Shown: positions 47,201 through 59,387, counted from the stretch's first letter. The stretch: 64,000 nt of DNA from Sinotaia quadrata (GCA_028829895.1 CM054184.1:25933201-25997200); one strand, 5' to 3'. The notes: generated by a model not told the origin, from the sequence alone. Translations and numbers: made by a program.

Positions 47201-47284
47201 TGTCATGTGGACACTTTTTAGTCTTTTATGCAAAATTCAGTCGAATACGTCGACCCCGATCATCAACTAGCTAGAAGCGTTCAG

Positions 47285-47695
47285 CTACCACAATTCGTTA
47301 TCTGTAAAACATTCGCAACAACATAATCTCTACCACAATTCATTATCTGTAAAACATTCGCAACAACATAATCTCTATCACAATTTATTATCTGTAAAAC
47401 ATTCGCAACAACATAATCTCTACCACAATTCATTATCTGTAAGACATTCGCAACAACATAATCTCTACCACAATTCATTATCTGTAAAACATTCGCAACA
47501 GTATAATCTCTACCACAATTCATTATCTGTAAAACATTCGCAACAGTATAATCTCTACCACAATTCATTATCTGTAAAACATTCGCAACAGTATAATCTC
47601 TACCATAATTCATTATCTGTAAAACATTCGCAACAACATAATCTCTACCACAATTCATTATCTGTAAAACATTCGCAACAACATAATCTCTTGCC
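47285..47695. repeat. Minisatellite, 45-bp unit, 9 copies
   Basis: Unit is accacaattcattatctgta, aaacattcgcaacaacataa, tctct. An aacagtata variant occupies three adjacent units. The 159-codon minus-strand frame repeats every 15 residues and is an artefact of the period. Confidence 0.96.
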
Positions 47696-48069
47696 CGTGT
47701 ATCCATGTGTGTGTTACTCCTGTCTTCCTCATACATTTTATTTTTCCTGATATCACACACGTCACATACACAACCATTTCCTTTGTCTCTTTAACTCTCT
47801 CCATCTCAGTCAGTGTCTCCTCTCTTCCCTTTAATCGCTCTTTCTATTTCAACTACCATTCTTAATTCCCCTTTTCAGCAAGTATCCGTTTAAAGAGTAT
47901 AATTGAGTGTTGGCTTTAGCCACAGAGCTCGACCCAGCGGTGGCTTCGATTGGCTTTCACTGAAAGCAAATAATTTAAAACTGTGTCCTTCAGGTCACAG
48001 CTGTATTTATTTTCCCTCCGCACACACGTACGCACATCACACAACACATGAGTTCGCACCGAGTGCACA
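47696..48069. other. Single-copy spacer, no gene seen
   Basis: Less AT-rich and pyrimidine-rich (tcctctcttccctttaatcgc). No supported coding content. Confidence 0.5.
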
Positions 48070-48205
48070 TTAATGACGTCATTTAACTTTTGTGGGAGAA
48101 AACTTGAAATGTTTTTAAAATCTAGTGTTGATATTAGCACATTAATGACGTCATTTATCTTTTGTGGAAGAAATCTTGAAATATTTTCAAAAGCTAGTGT
48201 TGATA
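48070..48205. repeat. Tandem duplication, 72 bp, 2 copies
   Basis: Both copies contain acattaatgacgtcatttaa and cttttgtgg with aatctagtgttgatatta. Each has a tgacgtca palindrome. Confidence 0.92.
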
Positions 48206-49164
48206 TTAACAGTAATTTGCTGGCAAGCAAGTAATTACTGATATAAAGATTGTCTCCATTATCCGACCTTTTGAGGTCAAAGTACAATCAATCATGCAAC
48301 GAGCCCTCCGTGAATAGTCCTGTTTCCTAGTGAACTCCCGCATGAATAGTCTAATAAATGTTTCACCTGGTCTTGCACCTGAGATCCAGAGCACATTTCC
48401 TCATTAACCTTTCGTATCCTCAATCCGTCCTTCAGTGCTGAAATGCATCCCATAATGTATGTTCGAAATATTTTCTTTATACACAAAACACATAGTACAA
48501 TCATCTTAATGCCCAAAACAACATCATAAATATAACCATTCTTAGGCGAAAACAGCACGAGTCTAATAATCTTTAAGTAAAAAATACTCAAAGTATGTCG
48601 ATGTTTAAACTAAAACTCTCATCTGTTGTGTATTGTCAATCATTTTCAATGTATTTTATCATCGCATTACAACTATTAGGATGAAAATGTGGTCATCTTA
48701 TTATATATCAATAAACCCTTTTGTGAAATATTTCTTATTATCTGCTGTAATAATCTTTCTAAAGTGTTTTCAACCGAGTGAGATGATAACTTTCTTCATC
48801 TGACAGTAATGTGAACACTGTCTACTTCCGTCACAGTGATGTGAACAGACTTCATCCAACAGCGATACAATCACTTTCTATATATAAAAGAGTAATGTGA
48901 ACACTGTCTTCATCCATTAGTGTTGTTAACACTTTTGCATCTAACAAATATCTAAGAAACATCTAACAAACATCTAGCAAAACTATCGAATCTTGGGATA
49001 GCGCTGTAAGCAAACAGCTGGATCTTGAAAATGAGAAATATCAGCAACACAATCGTTGTAAAGGAGGAATTTAGAATTTTCTCGATTATTTTAGGGAAGG
49101 AAAACTGAAAATTCAGAGATACTTTTCTATGCCAGTAGATATCACAGTATTACTATAATATTCC
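48206..49164. other. AT-rich spacer of about 1 kb, no gene seen
   Basis: Weak repeats of gtgaacactgtcttcatc occur around 48,790-48,920. Minus-strand frames up to 99 codons carry no recognisable domain. Confidence 0.45.
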
Positions 49165-49560
49165 TGTATTGATTTTCTGCAACAGAACGCACAGTTTGTT
49201 ACAAAATCATACAATAATATTAATGTATTGACTTTGTGCATTAGAACGCATAGTTTGTTACAAAATCATACAATAATATTAATGTATTGACTTTGTGCAT
49301 TAGAACGCATAGTTTGTTACAAAATCATACAATAATATTAATGTATTGACATACTGCACTATAATGCATAGTTTGTTACAAACTCACACGATAGTATTAA
49401 TATATTGACTTACTGCAATAGAATGCATAGTTTGTTACCAATGTCATACAATAATATCAGTGTAACTCTGCAGTAGAATGCATATTTATTAAGTCGTACA
49501 AAAATATCAATGTGATGACTTGCTGCCTCAGAATGCGTAGTTTATTATAAAGTCATACAA
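49165..49560. repeat. Minisatellite, about 60-bp unit, 6 copies
   Basis: Unit contains agtttgttacaaaatcatac, aataatattaatgtattgac and gcattagaacgcat. The middle copies are near identical, the right ones degenerate. Confidence 0.92.
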
Positions 49561-49999
49561 TAGTGTGACTATATGAAACTGCAAATGATGCAATTATTTT
49601 TATTATTTTTTAATAATTAAATATATCTTCGTTTTTCGTGTGATACACATTTTTCTTCTCCATTTTAGAAGTGAGAAATGCTGGAATGTTACTTGTTACT
49701 TGTTACTTGATTGCAAGATGTCTTAGTCCATTACAGTTAATACACTTAGTGTGGTCAGTGTAACTACTTAGCTGGCCAGAGTTAGCATTACTATTGGCCC
49801 TTGAGACGCATGAGTAAGCCTGTTTTACTGCAGACTTTCTTGGTCGCTGATCTGTTACGTGTGCTATCTCGGACTACAAATTTCTAAAGGTAATTTGTCT
49901 TGCATGGCTTTACACATTTTGCCTGCAAGCTCTTTGGGTTGGTTAAGTTGCTAAGTAAGGAATTTTAAGTGCTATTAGCTGAAACGTGTCTGTGAAAAA
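49561..49999. other. Spacer, no gene seen
   Basis: A short ttacttgttacttgttactt run occurs near 49,690. The right end leads into the retrotransposon scrap. Confidence 0.45.
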
Positions 50000-50017
50000 G
50001 ACAGAAACTGTAATACT

Positions 50018-50420
50018 GTGGATAAGGTTTACGCACGCAATTTTGGTTCATATCAACCGTGGCCGCAAGGGGCCATTATGGAGATCACTGGCCTCTCTCT
50101 TTCAAAGTGCAAATAGCAGATGGCCGCATTCTTCGACGTCACCTCGACCAAGTTCAAAAACAGGATCTCTTGCTTCCCATGTTTGTTGTTCCCATTCTTC
50201 CACTTAAAGAGCCCTCAGCTGTTGGTGTACCCAAACTATTCATCCTTGTTGATTCCACTCTTGCACTTAAAAAGCCCTTAACTATTGTTGTACCACAAAC
50301 CATTCACCCCTGTTGATTCCACGAGCCCGCCACCTTCCAGTGAAATCCAGGACTCTCCCTCGCCTGTGGTTTATGATGGCTCACGACCACTTTCAAGCTA
50401 GATCAAGTGCTAGGCACAAT
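50018..50420 (+). pseudogene. Decayed Ty3/Gypsy integrase C-terminal tail
   Basis: Two adjacent frames carry the C-terminal signature of Ty3/Gypsy integrases: KVYARNFG, then PLSFKVQIADGRI and RRHLDQV (50,094-50,151), separated by a frameshift near 50,090. A Pro/Ser-rich tail with stops follows. No reverse transcriptase or DDE core is seen upstream, so this is a 3' scrap. Integrase here sits last before the LTR, the ordinary order, so it belongs to another lineage than the element at 11.9-20.2 kb. Confidence 0.75.
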
Positions 50421-50708
50421 GACATTGACCATCGGAGCAGTAGATTCCCCCTTGTCATCAAGGCCTGTAACTCCAGACAAAAGCACTTGGTAACATCGAT
50501 GCTTGGGAGCATCACCAGAGTCATCGGCGTCAGCAAGCTCACCCTGCCCAAACTGAGCGTCCTAGAAGAGCATGAAAACCATCTGACAGTCTGGATTTGT
50601 CAACTGTTTTCACATTATTTTCATTCCAGCTTTTATTGTACTTTTGATTATTGATTATTATTTTCTTAAAAAAGAACAATTAGTTTAATGTTAATTCCGT
50701 TAAATCTT

Positions 50709-50800
50709 AAAGAGGAGAGTGATTACCCTTGTGGTGTTGCGCGCGCATGAGGAGGAAATAAAGATATGAAACCACAGTTTGAGTGTTGTGATTCAAACAA
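50709..50800 (+). mobile_element. Polypurine tract and start of an LTR (fragment)
   Basis: aaagaggagag is followed by tgattaccc and gttgcgcgcgcatgagg with an aataaa signal (about 50,757), as expected for a polypurine tract and LTR after the integrase tail. Only about 85 bp remain before the next array begins, so the LTR end is not seen. Confidence 0.5.
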
Positions 50801-51090
50801 CACACATACATTAATATAGTGTACACAAAGCTTGCATCTCATTAAATGCAGACATTAATATAGTGTACACAAAGCTTGCATCTCATTAAATGCAGACATT
50901 AATATAGTGTACACAAAGCATATATCTCTTTAAATGCAGACCGTAATATAGTGTACTCAGAGAATATACCTCTTTAAATGCAGACCGTAATATAGTGTAC
51001 TCAGAGAATATACCTCTTTAAATGCAGACCGTAATATAGTGTACTCAGAGAATATACCTCTTTAAATGCAGACATTAATTTAGTGTACAT
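50801..51090. repeat. Minisatellite, about 44-51 bp unit, 6 copies
   Basis: Units contain gacattaatatagtgtacac with aaagcttgcatctcattaaa, or the variant gaccgtaatatagtgtactc with agagaatatacctcttta. Each variant forms its own run. Confidence 0.93.
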
Positions 51091-51134
51091 AAGGTACTGA
51101 AGCCTAAGATAATGTCAACAAGGCATACATTCCG

Positions 51135-51565
51135 CTGAATGGAGACAAAAATGATTACACAAAGTACACGTTCCACTGAATGCAGGCATAAGTGATCATA
51201 CAAGATACACAGTCCACTGAATGCAGGCATAAGTGATCATACAAGATACACAGTCCACTGAATGCAGGCATAAGTGATCATACAAGATACACAGTCCACT
51301 GAATGCAGGCATAAGTGATCATACAAGATACACAGTCCACTGAATGCAGGCATAAGTGATCATACAAGATACACAGTCCACTGAATGCAGGCATAAGTGA
51401 TCATACAAGATACACAGTCCACTGAATGCAGGCATAAGTGATCATACAAGATACACAGTCCACTGAATGCAGGCATAAGTGATCATACAAGATACACAGT
51501 CCACTGAATGCAGGCATAAGTGATCATACAAGATACACAGTCCACTGAATGCAGGCATAAGTGAT
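51135..51565. repeat. Minisatellite, 41-bp unit, about 10 copies
   Basis: Unit is gtccactgaatgcaggcata, agtgatcatacaagatacac, a. Nine successive copies look identical, so it was recently amplified. Confidence 0.96.
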
Positions 51566-51616
51566 TGCACCAGGTCTACATACCATTTGATGGTGACATA
51601 CGATCATATAGTTTAG

Positions 51617-51700
51617 ACCAGTAGTCCCCAACTTTTCTATATTCAAAATTTCATTCACATTTTCACAGGAGTATGGCGGGCGCCAACAAATTTTCAAAGT
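51617..51700. mobile_element. Possible hAT-type terminal inverted repeat
   Basis: cagtagtccccaactttt and the following gcgggcgcc resemble ends of non-autonomous hAT elements (cagNggtNcccaacc consensus). A weak inverted partner, ttaggggactgcatg, lies at about 52,207. No 8-bp target duplication could be confirmed. Confidence 0.28.
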
Positions 51701-52560
51701 GTATTTTAATGGACCTAAATAATACGCACATATCATATTTAGTTATATATAATTTACGAATCTATTAAAGAGGTACTTTACACATAAACCGTTTTCATTA
51801 AATCATTCGGTAATTACTCTTTCACTATTTACTATATGAACTTTCCTTTTAATAACTATCAGGAAGATGAATTAAGTAGCTATTACAAAACAAATATCAG
51901 AAACAATTTTCATCTGATTAATTTTGTAAATGTATGATATTGTTGGACTAATGTCGAAATAGATTCATCACATTTACTCTAACATAGATATCCAGTTATG
52001 GTTAATGACAATATTCTTTGTATTTATTATTTGTGATTGAATTTCAATGTGCACACATATAAACATGAAAAATAACAGGTTTTATTCTTACTTGTATCCG
52101 GACAGCAATAAACAAATATGCACAAAGTACCGGTTTTAATTATAAGCGTTCGGCAGTATTCAATGGAGAATCGGTAATATGCTTTCTTGTAATAAATCAG
52201 TGTGATTTAGGGGACTGCATGTCATCAGCAAGTTTATGGCAGTTAGGAGAGAAAGAAAATATATATAGTGACTAAATTTTATAATTAGTACATTACATAG
52301 CACATTGACCTTGCTGTCTACGAAATCTAATTATAGTGATTATCATGTCTTCTGATTATAATTATAATGGCTAATATGTTTCTAATTACAGTGACTATCG
52401 TGTCATCTGTTACAATCTTAATTGTGATTCCCACTAATATATTGCAGTGTGTATCATATATTCTAGAATCTAGACATTAAGTATATCAGTTTACTATCAT
52501 GCCTAACAGTTGTAAATAAGTTACAGTCATATTTAGCATGTTTATTTCCTGAATGATACG
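51701..52560. other. AT-rich spacer, no gene seen
   Basis: Faint repeats of tctaattatagtgactatca occur near 52,330-52,400. Otherwise single-copy DNA, possibly the inside of the hAT-like element above. Confidence 0.45.
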
Positions 52561-52574
52561 CTACACACGAGAAA

Positions 52575-52895
52575 AGCACAATGAAATTACACACAAAACA
52601 CTACCACTGCAAAAGCACAATGAAATTACACACAAAACACTACCACTGCAAAAACTCAAGGAAATTACACACAAAACACTACCATTGCAGAAACACAAGG
52701 AGATTACACACAAAACACTACCATTGCAGAAACACAAGGAAATTACACACAAAACACTACCACTGCAAAAACATAAGGAAATTACACACAAAACACTACC
52801 ATTGCAGAAACACAAGGAAATTACACACACAACACTACCACTGCAAAAACACAAGGAAATTACACACAAAACACTACCATTGCAAAAACATAAGA
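52575..52895. repeat. Minisatellite, 39-bp unit, 8 copies
   Basis: Unit is aaacacaaggaaattacaca then caaaacactaccattgcag. The period of 13 codons keeps three overlapping frames open on both strands (122-145 codons). They are artefacts. Confidence 0.96.
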
Positions 52896-52904
52896 CAACT
52901 CGAC

Positions 52905-53045
52905 AATTATTGTATGGAACACTATTATTGCATGTTGAAATGTGGCTAACCATGTATGGAACACTATCATTGCATGTTAAGTGTGGCTAATATAACCATG
53001 TATGGAACACTATCATTGCATGTTGAATGTGGCTAATATAACCAT
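52905..53045. repeat. Tandem repeat, about 50-bp unit, 3 copies
   Basis: Unit contains catgtatggaacactatcat and tgcatgttgaatgtggctaa. Confidence 0.9.
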
Positions 53046-53264
53046 GCCTGAAATTTCATGTGTTCGCATGTAGAGAGATGAATTACTGCAAAACTAATCA
53101 TGTAGGGAGAAGAATTACTGCAAAACTAATCATATTGAATTTGACAAATTAAATGATGACTGGAATAATGTGTGTAACACAAATAATAAAGCGTTGAAGT
53201 GATCAGAAATTAAACACTAATGTGTAAGCACGCTAACTGAATAGAGGCAGGCTTCGAACGCATG

Positions 53265-53465
53265 TTGAGTGCCTAGCCAAAAGTGAAAAGAGCCAGGCTT
53301 CGAGTGCCAAGCCAAAAGTGAAAAGAGCCAGGCTTCGAGTGCCAAGCCAAAAGTGAATAGAGCCAGGCTTTGACTGCCAAGCCAAAAGTGAACAGAACCA
53401 GGCTTCGAGTGCCAAGCCAAAAGTGAATAGAGCCAGGCTTCGAGTGCCAAGCCAAAAGTGAATGT
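53265..53465. repeat. Minisatellite, 35-bp unit, 5-6 copies
   Basis: Unit is gtgaatagagccaggcttcg then agtgccaagccaaaa. Minus-strand frames over it repeat every 35 residues and are artefacts. Confidence 0.95.
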
Positions 53466-53934
53466 AAATAAGGGAAGTACGGTAGACAGTGAGATAAAAG
53501 GGGCAGCAGGTGTTGATGTATAAGGTAGGTTCAAACGGAATGCATTCTTTGTACTGAGACAAATTGTAAATCAATATCTTCTCTAGTTCTAGGTATCCTA
53601 TTCGTAAGCAAGCTCTTTAAAAGATTAATGTTCTTTCAAACAATAAATTATATCATAATAGGCTATTTTTATTTTACCTTCACCTATGAAAAGATTACGT
53701 TGTGTGAAATATAATTGATTAATGTATATAAGGTGGGGTACTTCAGTGTGTGAATCCATTGATTTCTGCAAATGCACGAGTATTTAGTGTGTAAAATGTC
53801 ATTGGTTTCTGCGTATTTATGAGTATTTGCCGAGTGAAATGTCACTGATTAATGTATATTTGCATGCAGATCTTGCACAAGATTTTGTTGGGTTGCACGC
53901 ACGATCGGGTATTTTTGTGTATTATTCAATGTTT
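53466..53934. other. AT-rich spacer, no gene seen
   Basis: Loose repeats of gtgtgaaat and attgatttctgc occur near 53,750-53,860. No coding content. Confidence 0.45.
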
Positions 53935-54250
53935 GTTTGACATTTCAATATGTTTATTGTGCAAGATCTCATCGTTTGATTTTGCAAAATCTCAATGATT
54001 TTTCTTTGCAATATTTCATTATTTTTCTTTGCAAAATTTCATTGATTTTTGTGTGTGTGTGTGCAAGACCTCATTGTTTTTCTTTGCAATATTTCATTGT
54101 TTTTTCTTTGCAATATTTCATTGTTTTTTTCTTGGCAATATTTCATTGATTTTTTCTTTGCAAGATCTCGTTTTTTTGGCAATATTTCATTGTTTTTTTC
54201 TTTGCAACATTTCATTGACTTTTTTTGCAAAATTATAATTGGTTGTTCTT
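53935..54250. repeat. Degenerate minisatellite, about 26-bp unit, about 11 copies
   Basis: Unit is close to tttctttgcaatatttcatt plus gttttt. It ends at a c-tract (54,257-54,267). Confidence 0.88.
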
Positions 54251-54349
54251 TGAAACCCCCCCCCCCCCTCGCCACTCTCGAACCACTTTGTGTATTTTCT
54301 GAAGCAATTTATCCCGATGACTAACATTCAGAATTCCTTAACTGACAAA

Positions 54350-54970
54350 TTGCATCAGGAGACAGAAATCTATCAAACAATTTTGATCAAAAGACTCTCA
54401 TTCAGTTGTATCATGACTACAGACATTCAGTTGCATCAATGGATTTACAAGACAGACAATCAATTGTATTACAGAACATGCATTTAATTGTTTTAAACGA
54501 CAGACATTCAATTGTATTACAAGACAGACATTTAATTGTATTATAAGACATGCAATCAATTGTATTACAACTCAGACAATCAATTGCATTACAAGACAGG
54601 GATGCAGTTGTATTACAGGACATACATTAAACTGTATTACAAGACATACATTCATTTGTATTACAAGACAGATATTTAATTGTACTACCAGACAACATTC
54701 AATTGTAATACAAGACAGTCAGTCAGTTGTATTAGAAGACAGACATTTAATTGTATTACAAGACAGACAGGCTGTTGTATTACAACACAGATATTTAATT
54801 GTATTACAAAACAGACATTCAATTGTATTACAAGACAGGCAGGCAGTTGTATTACAAGACAGGCATTCAATTGTATTACAAGACAGACATTCAATTGTAT
54901 TACAAGACAGACATTCAATTGTATTGCAAGACAGGCATTCAATTGCATCACAAAAGACAGTTAACTGCAT
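54350..54970. repeat. Minisatellite, 24-bp unit, about 25 copies
   Basis: Unit is acaagacagacattcaattg plus tatt. The 24-bp period opens frames in several registers on both strands (68-94 codons). The apparent Cys-rich minus-strand peptides are therefore artefacts. Confidence 0.94.
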
Positions 54971-55234
54971 CATGATAACAGAAACTCTAGGAGTGTATTT
55001 TGGGGGCGAAATGTGTCACCGTGAAAAGAAATTGTGTCTTGGGATCAAAAATCTTAATATATATTTGTGCATGTATCATTGCGTCACAGATTAACTGCGG
55101 CATCGTACACTTTGATCATCTGACGGCACCTGTTTGCAGTGAAGCCTTCGATATTTCTGTCTATTTTAAGACTTTAATATCCCTGGCAGTGTCTAAAGAA
55201 TTCAATATTCTTCCTGATATTGTCTCAAGACTGC
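54971..55234. other. Short spacer, no supported gene
   Basis: An 81-codon plus-strand frame (55,000-55,245) has a hydrophobic stretch but no recognisable family, and it runs into a degenerate repeat. Confidence 0.35.
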
Positions 55235-55400
55235 AATATACCTAGCAATGTCCCAAGACAATATATCTAACATTGTCCCAAGATTTCAGTATTCCTGTGT
55301 CCAAATATTTATATTTCTAACAGTGTCAAAAGACTTGTATTCCTGTGTCAAAAGACTTCAGTAATCACAGCAGTGTCAAAAGAATTCATTATTTGTAATA
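55235..55400. repeat. Degenerate repeat, about 30-bp spacing
   Basis: Phrases cagtgtcaaaagacttca and tattcctgtgtc recur four or five times with decay. Confidence 0.65.
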
Positions 55401-56343
55401 AAGACTTCAAATCTGAGACAGTCTGAACTTGACAGTTATGGTTTTATATACACCTGTCTAAAATATATACTTTTGCAAATCAGACTTTTTGTATCTTACA
55501 TTCGGAAGGACTACCTGACAGCAAGGAGTATATAAATTTCATTCATAGCCTTCCAGTTCCTTCCAACGCCCATGGTATAATAATATAATTATAATAGATT
55601 ATTCCATCACCTCATAGCATTTAAGGCAAGACCTTACTTAAACCTTTCAAGCATCTCACTGCTATGGTAGGGATTTAATAAAAATTAAAAAATCTCTCAT
55701 ATGACATGGTAAGATTTACCTAAGTCTTCCAACCTTTCTAAAGCCATGGACAGACATATAAGTCCTCCCAACATCTCAAAACTTTCCTAGCAAAATAATC
55801 AGTATTTTCCCAAGACTTCATAGCAAGTATGGTAATATTTAATAACTTCTAAAAAGAATTTATAATACTGCAATAGGGCTTTATACCTTATGTAAGTCTT
55901 TAAAAGCATCTCTCAGAATAATAGAACTTTAATACTTAAAATCTAACTGTAATTACCTTACATTTATTGCTTCTTTATACTTAAATTGTAACTGTAAATA
56001 TGACAAATGTCACTGAAATTGTGCACTAAAGTATAAATCAGACAAATTTGAATGTACTATTAGGACGAAAGTTTACTGAAAAAGAATTGTTTTTCATGTG
56101 ACAAAAATATCCATCAGATGTGAATGGCATACCTACATCGTCAATATTTATAGCATAAAGGATGTGCCTGTAGGAGGCTGAAACTATATGTCATCCTATG
56201 ACCTTGATGCTAATGGAATATAAGTTAAGTCTAGCACATGTTGAATAGAAGTCTGTAATGGTTATTAAAATTGTAAATGAATGAACTTATACAAAAGTGT
56301 CAAATGTAAAATCAATGAAAGACTTTGTCCAAAATGTGATATG
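55401..56343. other. AT-rich single-copy DNA, no gene seen
   Basis: Almost 1 kb without a frame of note, RNA gene or clear repeat. Confidence 0.5.
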
Positions 56344-57491
56344 AATGGTGTGACAGTAAATTTGCCTCTCCCTATTTTAAAATTTAATTGTTATATAAAT
56401 TGCAAAATTATCAGAGTAACCCGAGCTTGGACACTCCTTACAGTGTTAATTTTGAAAGTGTCCGAGTTGAAGTAAACAGGTCGAGGCAAGAATATTCTAA
56501 ATTGCTGATGTAATGCAAACTGAGTGATTAGTTTTCTGTTGTCTAATGATTATAATTTATGAGAACGAGTCCAGACAATGGGCTGAGATTAAGGAATTCA
56601 CTTGCTGTAGAAAATTCCAATCTCTGATCACTTTGAATTTAGATAGGAAAGAAGAAGTCGAGCTTTGAAAGGCTGTCATTAGCTTGATCGTGAGTTAACC
56701 TGACTGAATGAGAGAGAATGGACTTAGAAACATTTCATGCAATTTTTACTACTGATATGTTATACTTGTGCTTATGTAGAGATATACTGTGTGAGTGGAC
56801 TTTTATTTCTACTAATGTTTGAACTAAGCTGCACACATGTAGTGTGCTAACACTTGACATTGTTTGATATGCTGTATTTATTTTATCATATGTGTATCGG
56901 GCTAATAAATACTGTTGAATAAAATTGTAAGTTGAGAATGGAATGTAAGACAGAATGCAGTTATATTGTGATAAACGGGAAACTTAGGTTTGCTTTTTAA
57001 TTATATTTTAGAGTGAACAAGTGGTCTTTCACTTGCACGTTCAAGTTTTAACTTTCCAGTTTCCAGTTACCAGTTACCCTTTACGTGTTCACTGGTTAGA
57101 AACTTGAATGACCAGGAAGGTGCAGGAATGTCTATTGTGGTGTGCAAGTGCAAGGAGTACGCTATACACTTTAATGTATGCTGGATACATCAGGATAATT
57201 CTAGTACATTAAAGTTACCAGAATTACTGTAATCATTGTATTCTGCTTGAAGGAATTGACTGAAGTTTAAGTGCTGAAGTTTGTCTGAGAATATAACAGT
57301 GTATCAGTGTTTTCCTCCACATGTGTGGTGGGACACACATGTTGACATAGACATTGTGGAATTGTGACATTGTTGCAAAAGCTTAACCCAGATCATGTAC
57401 AAAAGAATTACCTACTTCTGATAACTCCATTTTTATTATCTGATAGGATAATATCAAATCTGATATTTGATAACCTGCAATTATATTATAT

Positions 57492-57528
<37 letters not shown>

Positions 57529-57988
57529 CAGTGTAGACATAAAATTATTCAAACATGAGTTCATGGAATATTGATGTCAACTAATCTATTTCATTGTAAT
57601 TGCCACATGTATATTTGATTGTTCATTTAATAAATCTATTGTTAAATGTGTTGACCTTCTTACGCATATTCATAATCTTATGTTGGAGAAGAAAGTGGGT
57701 GGATGAGGCTCACTAAATATAGATTAAAATCAGATTTGTCTTCTCCTTTAGTAAGAAGGTTTCCACAACGGAAAGATTATGTGACTGTAAATGTTGTTTA
57801 TGTTGTGGAAGAGAGAAAACGTTTACAACACCCGCATTTTCGCCAAGTGATAGATGAGTGGTGTGTCTTTTGGAGGATCACTAATAAAATAAATTAAGAT
57901 TCTCATCACTTGTAATTGGTTATGAAAGATTAATTAATTAATAATAATAATCATTTCATTAACTAAGTGGCGTGCCCGTCACAAATGG
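56344..57988 (+). mobile_element. Solo LTR (1.64 kb) with target duplication AATGG
   Basis: The LTR (56,349-57,983) opens tgtgacag and closes cgtcaca, an inverted pair of ends. AATGG flanks both sides (56,344-56,348 and 57,984-57,988). It matches the minus-strand solo LTR at 26,453-28,019 along its length. A (ta)n(ga)n microsatellite sits inside (about 57,488-57,528), and an aataaa-type motif occurs near 56,902. No internal region follows; the 49-bp array begins at once. Confidence 0.9.
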
Positions 57989-58205
57989 TAAAATATAATT
58001 TACGTCAGTGTCTTGGCCATATGTTAGTAATGTGTGGTAAAATATAATTTACGTCAGTGTCTTGGCCATATGTTAGTAATGTGTGGTAAAATATAATTTA
58101 CGTCAGTGTCTTGGCCATATGTTAGTAATGTGTGGTAAAATATAAATTACGTCAGTGTCTTGGCCATATGTTAGTAATGTGTGGTAAAATGTGCAATACG
58201 TGACT
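57986..58205. repeat. Minisatellite, 49-bp unit, 4-5 copies
   Basis: Unit is gtgtggtaaaatataattta, cgtcagtgtcttggccatat, gttagtaat. The first copy is cut at its left edge by the solo LTR's target duplication. Confidence 0.94.
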
Positions 58206-58578
58206 AGAAATCTGTAATAAGGGGTATAAATACACCAGTGATCATGTCCACAAACCAATAATCAGAGTTACACATTTGGTCATGTACAATAATATGTAAT
58301 TGGAGTGGGGTCTCACGTAAAGCAATCATCAATGACCCAGTAATATGTGATAAAATGTCAGATAATATCATTGAACATTGCCCAGTCGGTAATATATGAT
58401 AAATGTAAACTAACGACGTTGGTCGTTGCCAAAAGTATGTGATATATATATGTACATATAATGTGTACGTGCGTATTCTGATATTTTCCAGTTGATAAGG
58501 CTCTCTTTCACACAACACATTGCCAGAGGCATACCAATTTTGGACGCTGTTCATTGACACTCTAAAAATTAAACACAA
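58206..58578 (-). other. Minus-strand open stretch, possible second exon (low confidence)
   Basis: A 124-codon minus-strand frame. A T-rich acceptor-like tract ending ttag precedes its VSMNSVQNWYAS part (about 58,556), and the phase would fit the donor at 60,450. The N-terminal part has mixed composition; the rest is AT-rich and looks non-coding. No family is recognised. Confidence 0.15.
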
Positions 58579-58769
58579 TATTCTGTTTTCACTTGAACAG
58601 AATTAAATTATACTGATCTTAAAGACTGAATATGAAAAATATAGAGTTAAAAACAATAGTCCAGTTTTAATTTAGTAGAATTAAATGACGCTTGTCTAGT
58701 GGCATTGCTGTCTTAGACATCAACTATGGACATGATAGTGTTAATTACAAGTGTCTTCTTTTTTAGAAC

Positions 58770-59095
58770 AGAATGATAGCAACAGCCCTGTTTTCAAAAA
58801 GGACACAATTACCCTGGCAACACTATTACCTGACAACGGCCCTGTTATCAGAATAGTAGGTCACAAGCATCCAGACAACAGTTCTGTTTTCATAATAGTA
58901 CAACACAATTACCTGACAACGGCCCTGTTATCAGAATAGTAGGTCACAAGCATCCAGACAACAGTTCTGTTTTCAGAATAGTAGGTCACAAGCATCCAGA
59001 CAACAGTTCTGTTTTCAGAATAGCAGGACATGATTACCCTGACAAATGTCCTGTTTTCAGAATAGCTGTACACAATTACCCTGACAATAGGCAAG
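58770..59095. repeat. Minisatellite, about 45-bp unit, 7 copies
   Basis: Units contain gacaacggccctgttatcag or gacaacagttctgttttcag with aatagtaggtcacaagcatc. The two variants alternate as a larger unit in the middle. Confidence 0.9.
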
Positions 59096-59387
59096 CATGA
59101 AACTTAAACACTGATTGCTGGAAAGCATCAGCTCGATGACTTTCTGACTGAACAGTTAGCAGTACTTTTGTATTCAGCATACGTACATTGAAAACATTGT
59201 ATACGTTTCCAGGTATATGAATCATTTTAACTTAATCGATATAGTAAACATTTTTTTCTGCTGTCATAGACATTTGAAATACTGTAAGCGAGTTAATAAA
59301 TAGTGTAAACCCTTTATACAGCATTATAAACACTTAAGTTTTTTCAGCAGTGTTTAACATTTCTTGTATTCTTCGTTGTTTTGCTGC
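59096..59387. other. AT-rich spacer, no gene seen
   Basis: Single-copy sequence with nothing recognised. Confidence 0.5.

Noticed and set aside
54417..54973. Cys-rich repeated peptides (CNTIECLS type) on the minus strand
   Set aside because: They look like a cysteine-rich repeat protein, but the 24-bp minisatellite opens frames in several registers on both strands, with no signal peptide or flanking exon.
55000..55245. 81-codon plus-strand frame with a hydrophobic start
   Set aside because: The hydrophobic stretch is not at the N-terminus, no splice sites frame it, and its end merges with degenerate repeats.
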